A stretch of DNA of 45,057 nt from Candidatus Ancillula glyptotermitis (GCA_031268675.1 JAIRWY010000059.1:1-45057), one strand, 5' to 3'. Shown: positions 9,459 to 20,719, counted from the first letter of the stretch. The notes: a model not told the origin generated them from the sequence alone. A program made the numbers and translations.

Positions 9459-12400
9459 TTGGATACCAAAGCTTCAGGGGTTGTGACGCATCAGTATGGC
9501 GTTAATCGTATATCGTTTGGAAAAGTAAAGGAGCCGATAGAATTACCAGATTTATTAGCAGTTCAGCTTGAAAGTTTTGATTGGTTCATTGGAAATGATG
9601 CATATAAAGAGCGGCTTAAAAAGTGCGATAAGAATGGAATAAATAAAGAAACTGGTATGAGAATACAGCCTATCTCTGGAATACGAGAGGTCTTTGATGA
9701 ATTTTCACCACTAGAGGCAACTCAAGGAACTGGTGCTAATAAGAAATCCAAGATTGCACTACATTTTGGGAATATTACTGCTGAACCTCCAAGGTTATCA
9801 ATTGAAGAGTGTAGAATTAAGAAGGCCTCATATGTTCAGGAGATCTATGTAGAGGTTGAGCTTGTAGAAGAAACATCATCTGGTGAAAAGGCAGAACCCA
9901 AGCGCCAAATGGTAAAAATGTGCGAGTTGCCGACTATGACTCCGCAAGGAACTTTCATTGTTAATGGAACTGAGCGTGTAATTGTTTCTCAGCTAGTTCG
10001 TTCTCCAGGTGTATATTTTGGTGAAGAGATAAAACGTGGTTCAGATAAAAAACTTTTTAATGCAAAAATAATCCCTAGTCGTGGTTCGTGGTTGGAATTT
10101 GAAATTGATAAAAACGATATTCTATCAGTGCGTATAGACCGTAAGCGCAAAACGAACATTATTGAATTCCTTGTACTACTTGGATATAGGACAGACAAGC
10201 AAATTCAAGATGCATTTGGCGATACTGAGTTGATTATGAAAGCTCTCGAAGATAAAAGTGTAGATCAACTAGATTATGAAACTGTTGTTAGGACAATATA
10301 TAGGCGTGTAACCCAAAGTCCAGTTTCAGATTTTGCAACTGCAAGAGGTTTTTTTGAAAACTTGTATTATAATCCGCGCCGTTTTAATCTAGGAAAAGTT
10401 GGGCGGCACAAAATTAGCAAGAAACTTGGTGTTAGTGATAAAACTTCAAGAATATTGACTCATGAAGATATTGTTGTCACTATTAAGTATATTAGTGCAT
10501 TATCTACTAGAGAAAATTTACCAGCAAATGAAGCTGCTGAGTTGAAATTTGGTGAGGTTGAACTGAGTGTAGATGATATTGACAACTTTGCAAATCGCCG
10601 TGTTCGAACAACTGGTGAATTAGTTCAAAATGTTTTCCGAACTGGTCTTTCACGCTTACAAACTGTTGTTTCTTCAAGAACTGATTTTGGTAAAACTGAG
10701 ATCGTTGATTCAGAAGTACATCAATCTGCTGTTCAGAATATCATTAATGAAGTTGCGGGCATTTCCAAGAGTTCGGCTCAGAGAACGGAGAAAAAGACTG
10801 GATATATTACTCCGCGTGATGTATTAAACAATACCAATATTGTGCAGTCAGTTATAAGGTTGTTCTTTGGATCATCGCAATTGTCGCAGTTTATGGACCA
10901 GAATAATCCACTAGCTGCTTTAACGAACCGCCGTCGTATTTCTGCACTTGGACCAGGCGGACTTAGTAGAGATAGGGCAACTATGGAAGTTCGAGATGTA
11001 CATACTTCTCATTATGGTCGTGTTTGCCCAATTGAGTCACCTGAAGGTCCAAATATTGGTTTGATTTCTTCACTTGCATCATTTGCGCGCATAAATGACT
11101 ACGGTTTTATTGAGACACCGTATAGGAAAGTTATAGACGGGAAAGTAACTGATGATGTTATTTATCTTGATGCTGCTCAAGAAGCTAAGGAAATAATTGC
11201 TCAGGCAAACCAGAAACTTGATAAGGATGGGCGGTTTGTTGAAAAGCGAGTGTTAGTGCGTGATGAAACTGGAGAAGCTGGCGATGTTTCACCAGAAACG
11301 GTTACATATATGGATGTGTCGTCAAAACAGATGGTTTCTATAGGTACTTCATTGATTCCATTCCTTGAGCATGATGATGCAAACCGTGCTTTAATGGGCG
11401 CAAATATGCAACGTCAGGCAGTTCCTCTTCTCAAGACTGATGCACCGCTGGTCGGAACTGGTTCTGAATATAGGGCAGCAATTGATACTGGTGATGTTAT
11501 TTTGGCTAAAGAACCAGGCATAGTAACTGAGGTTCAAGGAAATATCTGCAGAATTATGCAAGATGATGGTAAGACTGGTACATACTATGCCAAAAAGTTT
11601 GAGAGAGCCAACCAAACAACTTGTATAAATCAGATCTGGAAAGTTAATGAGGGAGATCGCGTAGAAACTGGTGCAACTTTAGCGGATGGTCCTGCAACAG
11701 ATGGAGGGGAACTAGCGCTTGGTAGTAATGTTCTAGTTGCATATATGAACTGGGAAGGTTACAATTATGAAGATGCTATTATTTTGTCCTCCAGACTTGT
11801 ACAAGAAGATGTTCTGTCTTCAATTCATATCGAGGAATATGAGGTTTCTGCAGGTAAAACTAAACTTGGTAATGAAGAAATTACACGTGATATTCCCAAT
11901 ATTGGCGAAGAAGTATTGCGGAATTTGGATTCTGATGGCGTTATACGAGTAGGTGCTGAAGTTAAATCTGGTGATGTTTTAGTTGGTAAAGTTACTCCTA
12001 AGGGTGAACGAGCGTTTAGAACTCCAGAAGAAGCAATCCTGGCTGGTATATTTGGAGATAATGCAAAAGAAGTTCGTAATGCTTCGCTAACTGTGCCAAA
12101 TGGTATACAAGGAACAGTTATTGGTGTGCAGGAATTGTCTCGTGAAAAGGGTGATATACATACTGATGATGTTGATAGAATTATTAAGGTGTATATCGCC
12201 TCAAAGCGTAAGATTAGTGTTGGTGATAAGTTGGCTGGTAGACATGGGAATAAAGGTGTTATTTCAACGATTCTTCCTGTTGAAGATATGCCGTTCTTAG
12301 AAGATGGTACTCCTGTTGATGTTATTTTGAATCCACTTGGTGTTCCTGGTCGTATGAATATTGGTCAGGTTCTTGAAGTTCATCTTGGTTGGATTGCAAA

Positions 12401-13139
12401 AAATGGCTGGGATATTAGCAATGTTACTGATGGTGATACTGCATGGAAGAGTGAGATACATGAAAATGCCAAAAAAGCTGATAGGGACACTCTTGTTGCT
12501 ACACCAGTTTTTGATGGAATTAGTCAGGAAGCTATTAGAGGTCTTCTGAAGTCCGTTAATAAGACACGAGATGATCAGATGCTTGTAAAAGAAAACGGTA
12601 AGGCAATTCTTTTTGATGGAAGATCTGGAGAGCCGTTCCCAGAACCGATTTCAGTAGGTTATATGTACATTTTGAAACTTCACCATTTAGTTGATGATAA
12701 GATTCATGCTAGAGCAGTTGGACGCAATACCATTATTACAAAACAACCACTTGGTGGTAAGGCTCAATTTGGTGGACAAAGATTCGGTGAGATGGAAGTT
12801 TGGGCACTGGAAGCATACGGTGCAGCTCATGTTTTACACGAAATGATGACAATTAAGTCTGATGATACTGTTGGCATGCAGCGCACATTTAGTGCAATAG
12901 TTAAGGGTGATAATGTTCCACCAGCGTCAATTCCAGAATCATTTAAGGTTCTGCGACAAGAATTATCCGCGCTTGCATTAAATGTTGACATTATTTCAGA
13001 TCATGAAGGTGTTGTTAATGTGACGGATTTGTTTGATGATGGGGTAAAAAAAGTAGTTCCAAAAAACCAGTTTTCACCAATTAGGTCAAATGCACAAGCA
13101 CAAATAGTTAATAGTAGTACTGAGAAAGAAGGAAAGTAA
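9459..13139 (+). CDS. rpoB: DNA-directed RNA polymerase beta subunit
   Basis: FGSSQLSQFMDQNNPLAALTNRRRISALGPGGLSRDRA and GRVCPIESPEGPNIGLI; TTG start with a good Shine-Dalgarno. Confidence 0.98.
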   Translation: MDTKASGVVTHQYGVNRISFGKVKEPIELPDLLAVQLESFDWFIGNDAYKERLKKCDKNGINKETGMRIQPISGIREVFDEFSPLEATQGTGANKKSKIALHFGNITAEPPRLSIEECRIKKASYVQEIYVEVELVEETSSGEKAEPKRQMVKMCELPTMTPQGTFIVNGTERVIVSQLVRSPGVYFGEEIKRGSDKKLFNAKIIPSRGSWLEFEIDKNDILSVRIDRKRKTNIIEFLVLLGYRTDKQIQDAFGDTELIMKALEDKSVDQLDYETVVRTIYRRVTQSPVSDFATARGFFENLYYNPRRFNLGKVGRHKISKKLGVSDKTSRILTHEDIVVTIKYISALSTRENLPANEAAELKFGEVELSVDDIDNFANRRVRTTGELVQNVFRTGLSRLQTVVSSRTDFGKTEIVDSEVHQSAVQNIINEVAGISKSSAQRTEKKTGYITPRDVLNNTNIVQSVIRLFFGSSQLSQFMDQNNPLAALTNRRRISALGPGGLSRDRATMEVRDVHTSHYGRVCPIESPEGPNIGLISSLASFARINDYGFIETPYRKVIDGKVTDDVIYLDAAQEAKEIIAQANQKLDKDGRFVEKRVLVRDETGEAGDVSPETVTYMDVSSKQMVSIGTSLIPFLEHDDANRALMGANMQRQAVPLLKTDAPLVGTGSEYRAAIDTGDVILAKEPGIVTEVQGNICRIMQDDGKTGTYYAKKFERANQTTCINQIWKVNEGDRVETGATLADGPATDGGELALGSNVLVAYMNWEGYNYEDAIILSSRLVQEDVLSSIHIEEYEVSAGKTKLGNEEITRDIPNIGEEVLRNLDSDGVIRVGAEVKSGDVLVGKVTPKGERAFRTPEEAILAGIFGDNAKEVRNASLTVPNGIQGTVIGVQELSREKGDIHTDDVDRIIKVYIASKRKISVGDKLAGRHGNKGVISTILPVEDMPFLEDGTPVDVILNPLGVPGRMNIGQVLEVHLGWIAKNGWDISNVTDGDTAWKSEIHENAKKADRDTLVATPVFDGISQEAIRGLLKSVNKTRDDQMLVKENGKAILFDGRSGEPFPEPISVGYMYILKLHHLVDDKIHARAVGRNTIITKQPLGGKAQFGGQRFGEMEVWALEAYGAAHVLHEMMTIKSDDTVGMQRTFSAIVKGDNVPPASIPESFKVLRQELSALALNVDIISDHEGVVNVTDLFDDGVKKVVPKNQFSPIRSNAQAQIVNSSTEKEGK

Positions 13140-13141
13140 TA

Positions 13142-16100
13142 ATGATTGATGTTAACCAGTTTAATAAATTGAAGTTGTCTCTTGCAACATCTGATGAGAT
13201 TCGCCGCACATCAAAAGGAGAGGTTAAAACTGCTGAAACTATTAACTATAGAACTTTAAAACCTGAAGTTGGTGGTCTTTTCTGCGAGCGAATATTTGGA
13301 CCATCAAAGGATTGGGAATGCAGTTGCGGTAAGTACCGTGGTGTTGCGAATAAGGGTATTGTTTGCGAAAAATGTCGTGTTTTGGTTACCAGAAATAGGG
13401 TTCGCCGTGAACGTACTGGTCATATTGAACTAGTTCGCCCAGTTACTCATGTTTGGCATTTTAGAGGTACTCCTTCTAGGCTTAGTTATTTACTAGATAT
13501 TTCAATTAAAGATCTTGAAAATATTATCTACTATAATGCACATTATATAACTTCTGTTGATTCTCAAAAACGCTTGTTGGATTTGGAGATGCTAAAAAAA
13601 GAGTATGAAAAGCGCATTGAAGTATTGAGAAGTACTCGCGATGACAAGCTTGAGGAGCGTCAAAGAATTCTTAAGGATAATCTCAGTAAGTTTCCAGATA
13701 ATGCTCCAAATGCAGATGAGGCGAAATCGGTTCTAAAAGAGCAAGCAGCGATATATGCGCAAAATGAAGAACGTAGATATGCAGAAATGATTGAAAATGA
13801 AAATAGGGTTTGGGAACTTTTCAGCAATCTTAGTGCTGGTCAATTGATTAAGGACCTCAAAATTTACCGCCAGTTGAAGATGGAGTATGCTGAATATTTT
13901 ACTGCTAGTATTGGTGCATCATTTGTTGAAGAACAGCTTAAGAAAATCAACCAGCAAGAATTAGTTGCTGAACTTCGGGAAACTATTGAAAATTCTGAGG
14001 GAGCTAAAAAGGTGCGTGCGCAGAAGAGACTTTCAATTCTCAATGCGTTCATTACTTCTGGTAATAAATTAGAGTCTATGATATTATGGACAATACCAGT
14101 TATTCCACCAGAATTGCGCCCAATTGTACAACTTGATGGCGGTCGCTTTTTCTATTCAGATTTAAATGACTTGTACCGCAGAGTTATTATATGTAATAAT
14201 GCGTTGAAGAAATCTTTGAACGAGAATTCTACTCCTTTGGTTATTAACAACAACTGTAGACTACTGCAAGAAGCAGTTGACTCGTTGTTTGATAATGGTC
14301 GACGCGGTCGCCCAGTTACTGGTTCAGGAAATCGTCCACTTAAGTCACTTTCTGACATGCTCAAGGGTAAAAAGGGTAGATTTCGCCAAAATCTGTTAGG
14401 AAAACGTGTAGACTATTCTGGTCGTTCAGTTATTGTTGTAGGTCCTGAGTTGAAAATGCATCAGTGTGGACTTCCCAAATCTATGGCGTTAGAGTTATTC
14501 AAGCCCTTTGTTATGAAGAGGTTGATAGAGTTGTCCTATGCGCAGAACCCTAAATCTGCAAAGAGAATGGTTGAAAGACAAGATGATAGTGTTTGGGACA
14601 TTTTGGAGGAGGTTATTCGCGAACATCCAGTGTTGCTTAATCGCGCGCCAACTTTGCATAGACTTGGTATTCAGGCATTTGAGCCATTACTAGTTGAGGG
14701 TAATGCAATTAAGTTGCATCCACTAGCTTGTACTGCATTTAATGCTGACTTTGATGGAGACCAGATGGCAGTTCATCTTCCACTTTCTGTTGAAGCTCAA
14801 GCTGAGGCGCGAGTTTTGATGCTAGGTGCGAATAATATCCTAAAGCCTTCTGATGGCAAGACAATTACTATGCCTTCACAGGATATGATTATTGGTCTGT
14901 ACCACTTGACGCGTGTAAATAGTGACGAAACAAGTGTTGACATTAAGAAGTTGCGGCATTTCGTGGATGAAAATGAAATTCAAATGGCCTTTGATCTGCG
15001 GCAGATTAAACTTGGTGATTTGATACGAGTTCCAATCAATGGGTTGCTTACTACTACTTCTTTTGGTCGCATCATCTTTAACCAAACACTTCCTGATGAT
15101 TATCCATTTGTAAATCGGCTTGTAGCTAAAGGTAATCTTGGTGAAATTGTTGATGATTTAGTTGCTAAAAAATATCCAACAGTTCAGATCAATCATACAC
15201 TAGATAAAATGAAAGAGTATGGATTTACATGGTCTTCGAGGTCTGGTGTTTCAATTGCGTATTCCGATATTGTTCCCACTGATAAGAAGTCTGAAATCTT
15301 GCAAAAGGCAGAGTCTGATGCAGAAAAAATTCAGGCTCAATATGATTCTGGTTTGGTTACTGATGCTGAGCGTCGAGCAGCCCTAATTGAATTATGGACT
15401 AAATGCACAGATGATGTTTCGGATAATATGCGCGAAAATTTTGATGCGGATCTTCGTAACACCTTGAATACTATGGTTTCTTCAGGTGCACGTGGTAACT
15501 GGATGCAGGTTAGACAGATTGCTGGTATGCGTGGTTTGGTTGCGAATCCAAAGGGTGAAATTATCCCGCGTCCGATTAAATCAAACTATAGTGAAGGTCT
15601 TTCGGTTCTTGAGTACTTTATTGCATCTCATGGAGCAAGGAAAGGCTTGGCTGATACAGCACTTAGAACTGCAGACTCTGGATATTTAACTCGTCGTTTA
15701 GTTGATGTTTCTCAAGACATTATAGTTCTTAAGCAAGATTGTGAAACAATTAAGGGCATTGAGTATGAATTAACTTCCAAGAACAAGGCTATGAAAACAA
15801 TTTGGGGTCGTTATCTCGCGGATATTGTATTGGACAAGAATGGCAATGAAATTGCAAAGAGAGGCGATGAAATAACTGCTGATTTAATTAACGAGTTCTT
15901 AGAGCTTGGTGTTGATAGCGTGAATGCTAGGACTTTGCAGACATGTTCATTGTCAACTGGTATATGCGCAAAATGCTACGGAATATCTATGGCAACTGGT
16001 AATATAGTTGATGTTGGCGAGGCAGTTGGTATTATCGCTGCACAATCTATTGGCGAACCTGGAACTCAGTTGACCATGAGAACATTTCACACTGGTGGTG

Positions 16101-17116
16101 TTGCTGCTGCTGCTGATATTACACAAGGTCTTCCTCGTGTTGCTGAATTGTTTGAGGCAAGAACTCCAAAGGGTGAAGCGCCAATTGCAGATGCAACTGG
16201 TAGGATTGAAGTTCTTGAACAAGAGCATCAAAGGGTCTTTATAATTACTCCAGATGATGAAGATATTAAACCTATTGAATACAAGACATCAAAATTGCAG
16301 AAGTTATTAGTTTCAGATGGAGACAAGGTTATTGCTGGTGATCAGTTAACTGAGGGTGCAGTTGACCCTAAGAAGTTGCTTCGTATTCGTGATGCTGTTG
16401 CTGCACAGAAGTATCTAATTGACCAAGTTCAGGAGGTGTATGAAAGTCAGGGTGTAGATATTCACAATAAGCATTTGGAAGTTATAGTCCGTCAAATGCT
16501 GCGCTTTGTTTGTATTACTGAACCAGGTGATACTGAATATGTTGCTGGTATGCATGTTACTCGTAACTCGTTTGAGGAAACTAACCGCAAGATTGTTTCA
16601 GAAGGTAAACAGCCTGCAACTGCTCGTTTAGAACTACTTGGAATAACTAAGGCATCTCTTAAAACAGAGTCGTGGCTTTCTGCAGCATCTTTCCAAGAGA
16701 CAACACGCGTTTTAACTGATGCTGCTGTTGAAGGTAAAGAGGATCAGCTGTATGGTTTGAAGGAGAACATCATTATTGGACGACTAATTCCTGCAGGAAC
16801 TGGTCTTTCCCTTTATACTGATGCAGTTGCTGAACCTTCGGATGCTGCTAGACAAGCATTTTTCCCGAATTTCTCAAAAGACGCATTTGATGCATTTGAC
16901 TACAATTCATTTGAGAGTGGCTTAGATGATCTTCAGGTTGGAAGTAGTGAAGATTTTAATACAGATACTAGCGGTGATATTAGTGATGAGTACTTGGACA
17001 AAATCCAAAAGACTTATTTTGAAGGCATTGAAGCTGTTGATGAACAAGTCAAGAAACAAGCAAATAATAATGGAAAGCAAGGTCCATCGCCTTATCCACT
17101 ATTTCAGGGGATTTAG
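13142..17116 (+). CDS. rpoC: DNA-directed RNA polymerase beta' subunit
   Basis: Zinc site CSCGKY...CEKC, NADFDGDQMAVHLPLS, and SIGEPGTQLTMRTFHTGG. Confidence 0.98.
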   Translation: MIDVNQFNKLKLSLATSDEIRRTSKGEVKTAETINYRTLKPEVGGLFCERIFGPSKDWECSCGKYRGVANKGIVCEKCRVLVTRNRVRRERTGHIELVRPVTHVWHFRGTPSRLSYLLDISIKDLENIIYYNAHYITSVDSQKRLLDLEMLKKEYEKRIEVLRSTRDDKLEERQRILKDNLSKFPDNAPNADEAKSVLKEQAAIYAQNEERRYAEMIENENRVWELFSNLSAGQLIKDLKIYRQLKMEYAEYFTASIGASFVEEQLKKINQQELVAELRETIENSEGAKKVRAQKRLSILNAFITSGNKLESMILWTIPVIPPELRPIVQLDGGRFFYSDLNDLYRRVIICNNALKKSLNENSTPLVINNNCRLLQEAVDSLFDNGRRGRPVTGSGNRPLKSLSDMLKGKKGRFRQNLLGKRVDYSGRSVIVVGPELKMHQCGLPKSMALELFKPFVMKRLIELSYAQNPKSAKRMVERQDDSVWDILEEVIREHPVLLNRAPTLHRLGIQAFEPLLVEGNAIKLHPLACTAFNADFDGDQMAVHLPLSVEAQAEARVLMLGANNILKPSDGKTITMPSQDMIIGLYHLTRVNSDETSVDIKKLRHFVDENEIQMAFDLRQIKLGDLIRVPINGLLTTTSFGRIIFNQTLPDDYPFVNRLVAKGNLGEIVDDLVAKKYPTVQINHTLDKMKEYGFTWSSRSGVSIAYSDIVPTDKKSEILQKAESDAEKIQAQYDSGLVTDAERRAALIELWTKCTDDVSDNMRENFDADLRNTLNTMVSSGARGNWMQVRQIAGMRGLVANPKGEIIPRPIKSNYSEGLSVLEYFIASHGARKGLADTALRTADSGYLTRRLVDVSQDIIVLKQDCETIKGIEYELTSKNKAMKTIWGRYLADIVLDKNGNEIAKRGDEITADLINEFLELGVDSVNARTLQTCSLSTGICAKCYGISMATGNIVDVGEAVGIIAAQSIGEPGTQLTMRTFHTGGVAAAADITQGLPRVAELFEARTPKGEAPIADATGRIEVLEQEHQRVFIITPDDEDIKPIEYKTSKLQKLLVSDGDKVIAGDQLTEGAVDPKKLLRIRDAVAAQKYLIDQVQEVYESQGVDIHNKHLEVIVRQMLRFVCITEPGDTEYVAGMHVTRNSFEETNRKIVSEGKQPATARLELLGITKASLKTESWLSAASFQETTRVLTDAAVEGKEDQLYGLKENIIIGRLIPAGTGLSLYTDAVAEPSDAARQAFFPNFSKDAFDAFDYNSFESGLDDLQVGSSEDFNTDTSGDISDEYLDKIQKTYFEGIEAVDEQVKKQANNNGKQGPSPYPLFQGI

Positions 17117-17121
17117 ATTTA

Positions 17122-18120
17122 ATGCAGCATCTGCTAACAATTGGGGAGCTTGAAAAGCAAGAAATTTGGGATATCCTAAATGAGGCTATGCGGATCAAGC
17201 ATGGTGTTGTGCGGTTTAATGATATTGGTGTTTTTCAGAATAAGCATATACTGATTGTTGGCGATATACTGCACTCAAGGGTGGCTAGATCTAATTTAGA
17301 ACTTCTGACAAAGCTTGGGGCGCGAGTTTCTTTCGTTGCTCCAGGTACTTTGTTGCCAAAAGATATTGATGATTGGTCTGTTACAGTTAATTACTCACTA
17401 GATAGCGCATTGAAAATAGCAGATTTTGATGCAATTATGATGCTTAGAATTCAAGAAGAGCGTATGCTCGGAGACGGTTTCTTTCCAACACTTCAAGAAT
17501 ATGTTCTGCACTATGGATTGACTAACGAAAGAATTGCAACAGTTGCAAAAGAAGTTCCTATATTACATCCAGCACCTATAAATAGAGGTCTTGAAATTAG
17601 TTCGTCTATTGCAGATTCTGAAAAGTCATTGATCAACCACCAGATTAGAAACGGTGTATATACGCGCATGGCTGTTCTAAAGTTGTTAATAAATCCAGAT
17701 GCAACTGCGCCTGATTCTGAGAGTTTGAAGGGTATAACTGTTTTGAACTTGTTCTTTGAAAATTCTACAAGAACGCGATTTTCATTTGAAACTGCTGAAA
17801 AAAAGCTTGGTGCATCTGTAATGAATTTTTCTGCTTCTGGTAGTTCGGTTTCTAAAGGAGAAAGTCTAAAAGATACTGTAACAACTTTGTATGCTATGGG
17901 TGTTGATGCAATTGTTATCCGCCATCAAGATTCTGGGGCTGCTTTTAGACTGGCGCATTCTGGATGGATTCCTCTTCCAGTTGTTAATGCGGGCGATGGA
18001 ACACATGCACATCCAACTCAGGCGCTATTAGATGCATTAACTTTGCGCGAACACTTTTCAGGATTTTCCCAAATCTACAAAACTGCTGATGCATATGGAA
18101 AAGAGGTTAAAACAACTTGA
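17122..18120 (+). CDS. pyrB: Aspartate carbamoyltransferase catalytic chain with swapped domain order (N-terminal helix, Asp-binding domain, carbamoyl-phosphate-binding domain)
   Basis: [10 protein letters not shown] (normal N-terminus) is followed at aa 41-65 by [25 protein letters not shown] and at aa 147-158 by [12 protein letters not shown], which are normally C-terminal. Only then come aa 207-223 [17 protein letters not shown], aa 241-247 SSVSKGE and aa 297-307 [11 protein letters not shown], which are normally N-terminal. Confidence 0.9.
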   Translation: MQHLLTIGELEKQEIWDILNEAMRIKHGVVRFNDIGVFQNKHILIVGDILHSRVARSNLELLTKLGARVSFVAPGTLLPKDIDDWSVTVNYSLDSALKIADFDAIMMLRIQEERMLGDGFFPTLQEYVLHYGLTNERIATVAKEVPILHPAPINRGLEISSSIADSEKSLINHQIRNGVYTRMAVLKLLINPDATAPDSESLKGITVLNLFFENSTRTRFSFETAEKKLGASVMNFSASGSSVSKGESLKDTVTTLYAMGVDAIVIRHQDSGAAFRLAHSGWIPLPVVNAGDGTHAHPTQALLDALTLREHFSGFSQIYKTADAYGKEVKTT

Positions 18121-20672
18121 GCGAGAATATTCAAGATGAAGACATTAATTCTGAGATGAAGACATCATTTCTTGAATATGCCTATTCTGTTATTTATGCT
18201 CGCGCACTTCCAGATGCTAGGGATGGATTAAAACCAGTTCAGCGTCGTATTCTTTTTCAGATGAATCAAATGCATCTAACTCCAGACCGTCCTTATATCA
18301 AGTCTGCGCGTGTTGTTGGCGATGTTATGGGTAAGCTACATCCACATGGAGATTCTGCGATTTATGATGCTATGGTACGACTTGCGCAGTCTTTTTCGCT
18401 TCGACTTCCACTAGTTGATGGACATGGCAACTTTGGGTCTTTAGATGATGGTCCTGCGGCTGCTCGTTATACTGAGGCCAAAATGACAACTGCTGCAGTT
18501 TCTATGTGCGAGAGCCTTGATGAAGATGTTGTAGATTTTGAGTCCAACTACGACAACAAGCTTAAACAACCAACTGTATTATCATCTGCAATACCGAATC
18601 TACTAGTTAATGGTGCATCTGGAATTGCAGTTGGTATGGCAACAAATATGCCTCCGCATAATCTTCGAGAAGTTGTTCATGGTGCAGTTTTTCTACTTGA
18701 TAATCCAGATGCTAGTTTAGAAGACTTGATGAGGTATATTAAAGGTCCTGATTTGCCAGGTGGTGCTAAAATAGTTGGACTAGATACAATAAAAGAAGCA
18801 TATATAACAGGTCGTGGAATATTCAAAATGCGTGCAAAGGCAAGTATTGAGAAGGTTAGTGCAAAAAAACAAGGAATTGTCATTACACAATTACCATATG
18901 GAGTTGGACCAGAAAAAGTGATTGAAAAGGTCTCCGAGTGTGTAAGATCGCATAAACTTGAGGGAATTACTGGTATTACGGATTTGACTGATCGCAAGAA
19001 TGGTTTAAAGTTGCAGATTGAGGTTAAAAATGGATTTAATCCGCACGCTATTTTGGCGAAGTTGTATAAATTAACACCTCTTGAAGAAAGTTTTGGAATT
19101 AACAATGTTGCTCTAGTTGATGGCGCTCCGCAAACGCTTGGACTTCGGCAATTATTACAGGTGTGGATTGACCATAGGCTTGAAGTAGTGAAGAGACGAA
19201 CACAATTCCGCTTAAATGCGGCTCGCGATAGATTACATCTTGTAGAGGGCTTGTTGATCGCAATTTTAGACATTGACGAAGTTATTCAGGTGATTCGAAG
19301 TTCTGAAGATACTCAAGAGGCAAGTGTTCGACTGCAGAGTGTTTTTGAACTAGATGAGATTCAGGCAAATTATATTTTAGACCTTCGATTACGCAGATTG
19401 ACAAAGTTTTCCAGAGTTGAACTTGAGAATGAGAAGTCAAACTTATTAACACAAATTGCTGAACTTGAGGAAATTCTTGGTGATCGACAAAAGCTTAAAA
19501 GTACTGTTAAGTCGCAGATGCATGAAGTTGCCCAAAAATTTGGAGATGATCGCAGAACAGTTCTATTGAGTAGTGATGAACAAACAACATCTTCAGTTGA
19601 CCTTTTAGGGGAGTTTTCTGGTGTTGGTAATTGTGCTAATACAGGCAGTATAATGAAATCTTCGCTAGGAAAACAGAGTCTTTCGCTTGAAATTCCTGAT
19701 ATGCCCTGTGATATATATTTAAGTGCAACTGGGTTAGTTGCATCGGTTCTTGCACAGGATGGGCAAAAAACAATACTAGAAGATGATCGTGCACCGCATG
19801 ATGCTATTAGTAAAGTTATTAGGAGTTCTACGCGTTCAAATTTTGGTGTTTTAACTTCGCATGGCCGTGTTTTTTTGATATCTACACTTGATTTACCACA
19901 GTTGGCAGTGAGCTCGAATCAAGCAATATCTGGACTTTCTGGCGGTATTCCATTATACAGCTTGCTTGAAGGCTTGCAGAAAACTGAAACACCAGTTACG
20001 ATTATGAGTCTTTATACAACTGAAGAAGAGTTGAAAACTGCACCTCCTTTTGCAATTGGAACTACTTTTGGAATAGTAAAAAGAGTTCGTCCAGAAGTAA
20101 TTCCAACTGATAGATCTGGAAATTATCATAGTGTTTTTGAATACATTGTTTTGCAGGAGGGAGATTCTGTTATTGGAGGAATTGAGGCACCTGATAATAC
20201 TGAGCTTGTGTTTGTTTCAACTGATTCCAATCTTTTGCACTATAGTGCTTCTCTTGTGCGTCCGCAGGGTAGAATTGCTGGAGGAATGGCTGGAATTAAA
20301 CTCTCAGATGGACAAAAAGTGCTGTTTTTTGGTGCAGTTTATGAGAAGGATGCGCTAGTGTTTACAGTTGCTGGTGATGGTATGGCACTTCCAAATACGC
20401 AGACAGGGTTTGGAAAGTTGACACCGTTTGAGTTGTATCCATCTAAGGGGCGGGCAACTGGGGGAGTGCGTTCTCAAAAGTTCTTAAAAGGGCAGAATTC
20501 GTTAATATATGCGTGGATAGGTGCTAAAAATGCTAGAGCAAACACTTCCACTGGTGCTCCAAAAGAATTACCAGAAATTGATATGCGCAGAGATGGTTCA
20601 GGTACGAAACTTTTTGCAGTAATTAGTGCTGTTGGAGCGTTCGCGCGCACAGAGGGAGAGGGAACGGTCTAA
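18117..20672 (+). CDS. parC: DNA topoisomerase IV subunit A (GyrA/ParC family)
   Basis: [46 protein letters not shown] and [16 protein letters not shown] start overlaps the pyrB stop (TTGA). Confidence 0.85.
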   Translation: MSENIQDEDINSEMKTSFLEYAYSVIYARALPDARDGLKPVQRRILFQMNQMHLTPDRPYIKSARVVGDVMGKLHPHGDSAIYDAMVRLAQSFSLRLPLVDGHGNFGSLDDGPAAARYTEAKMTTAAVSMCESLDEDVVDFESNYDNKLKQPTVLSSAIPNLLVNGASGIAVGMATNMPPHNLREVVHGAVFLLDNPDASLEDLMRYIKGPDLPGGAKIVGLDTIKEAYITGRGIFKMRAKASIEKVSAKKQGIVITQLPYGVGPEKVIEKVSECVRSHKLEGITGITDLTDRKNGLKLQIEVKNGFNPHAILAKLYKLTPLEESFGINNVALVDGAPQTLGLRQLLQVWIDHRLEVVKRRTQFRLNAARDRLHLVEGLLIAILDIDEVIQVIRSSEDTQEASVRLQSVFELDEIQANYILDLRLRRLTKFSRVELENEKSNLLTQIAELEEILGDRQKLKSTVKSQMHEVAQKFGDDRRTVLLSSDEQTTSSVDLLGEFSGVGNCANTGSIMKSSLGKQSLSLEIPDMPCDIYLSATGLVASVLAQDGQKTILEDDRAPHDAISKVIRSSTRSNFGVLTSHGRVFLISTLDLPQLAVSSNQAISGLSGGIPLYSLLEGLQKTETPVTIMSLYTTEEELKTAPPFAIGTTFGIVKRVRPEVIPTDRSGNYHSVFEYIVLQEGDSVIGGIEAPDNTELVFVSTDSNLLHYSASLVRPQGRIAGGMAGIKLSDGQKVLFFGAVYEKDALVFTVAGDGMALPNTQTGFGKLTPFELYPSKGRATGGVRSQKFLKGQNSLIYAWIGAKNARANTSTGAPKELPEIDMRRDGSGTKLFAVISAVGAFARTEGEGTV

Positions 20673-20719
20673 TCCTGTGCAATCGTACTACTTGTTACTG
20701 CGTTGCACTACTAAATTGT

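Noticed and set aside
10860-11070. Possible rifampicin-resistance variant in rpoB
   Set aside because: The rifampicin region (SQLSQFMDQNNPLAALTNRRRISALGPGGL) keeps the usual sensitive-type residues at the main positions I can compare; nothing unusual.
17122-18120. pyrB as a frameshifted pseudogene or a fusion of pyrB with argF
   Set aside because: The ORF is continuous with one copy of each domain. Motifs in both halves are ATCase-type (Sxx[15 protein letters not shown]) and there is no duplicated or missing core segment.
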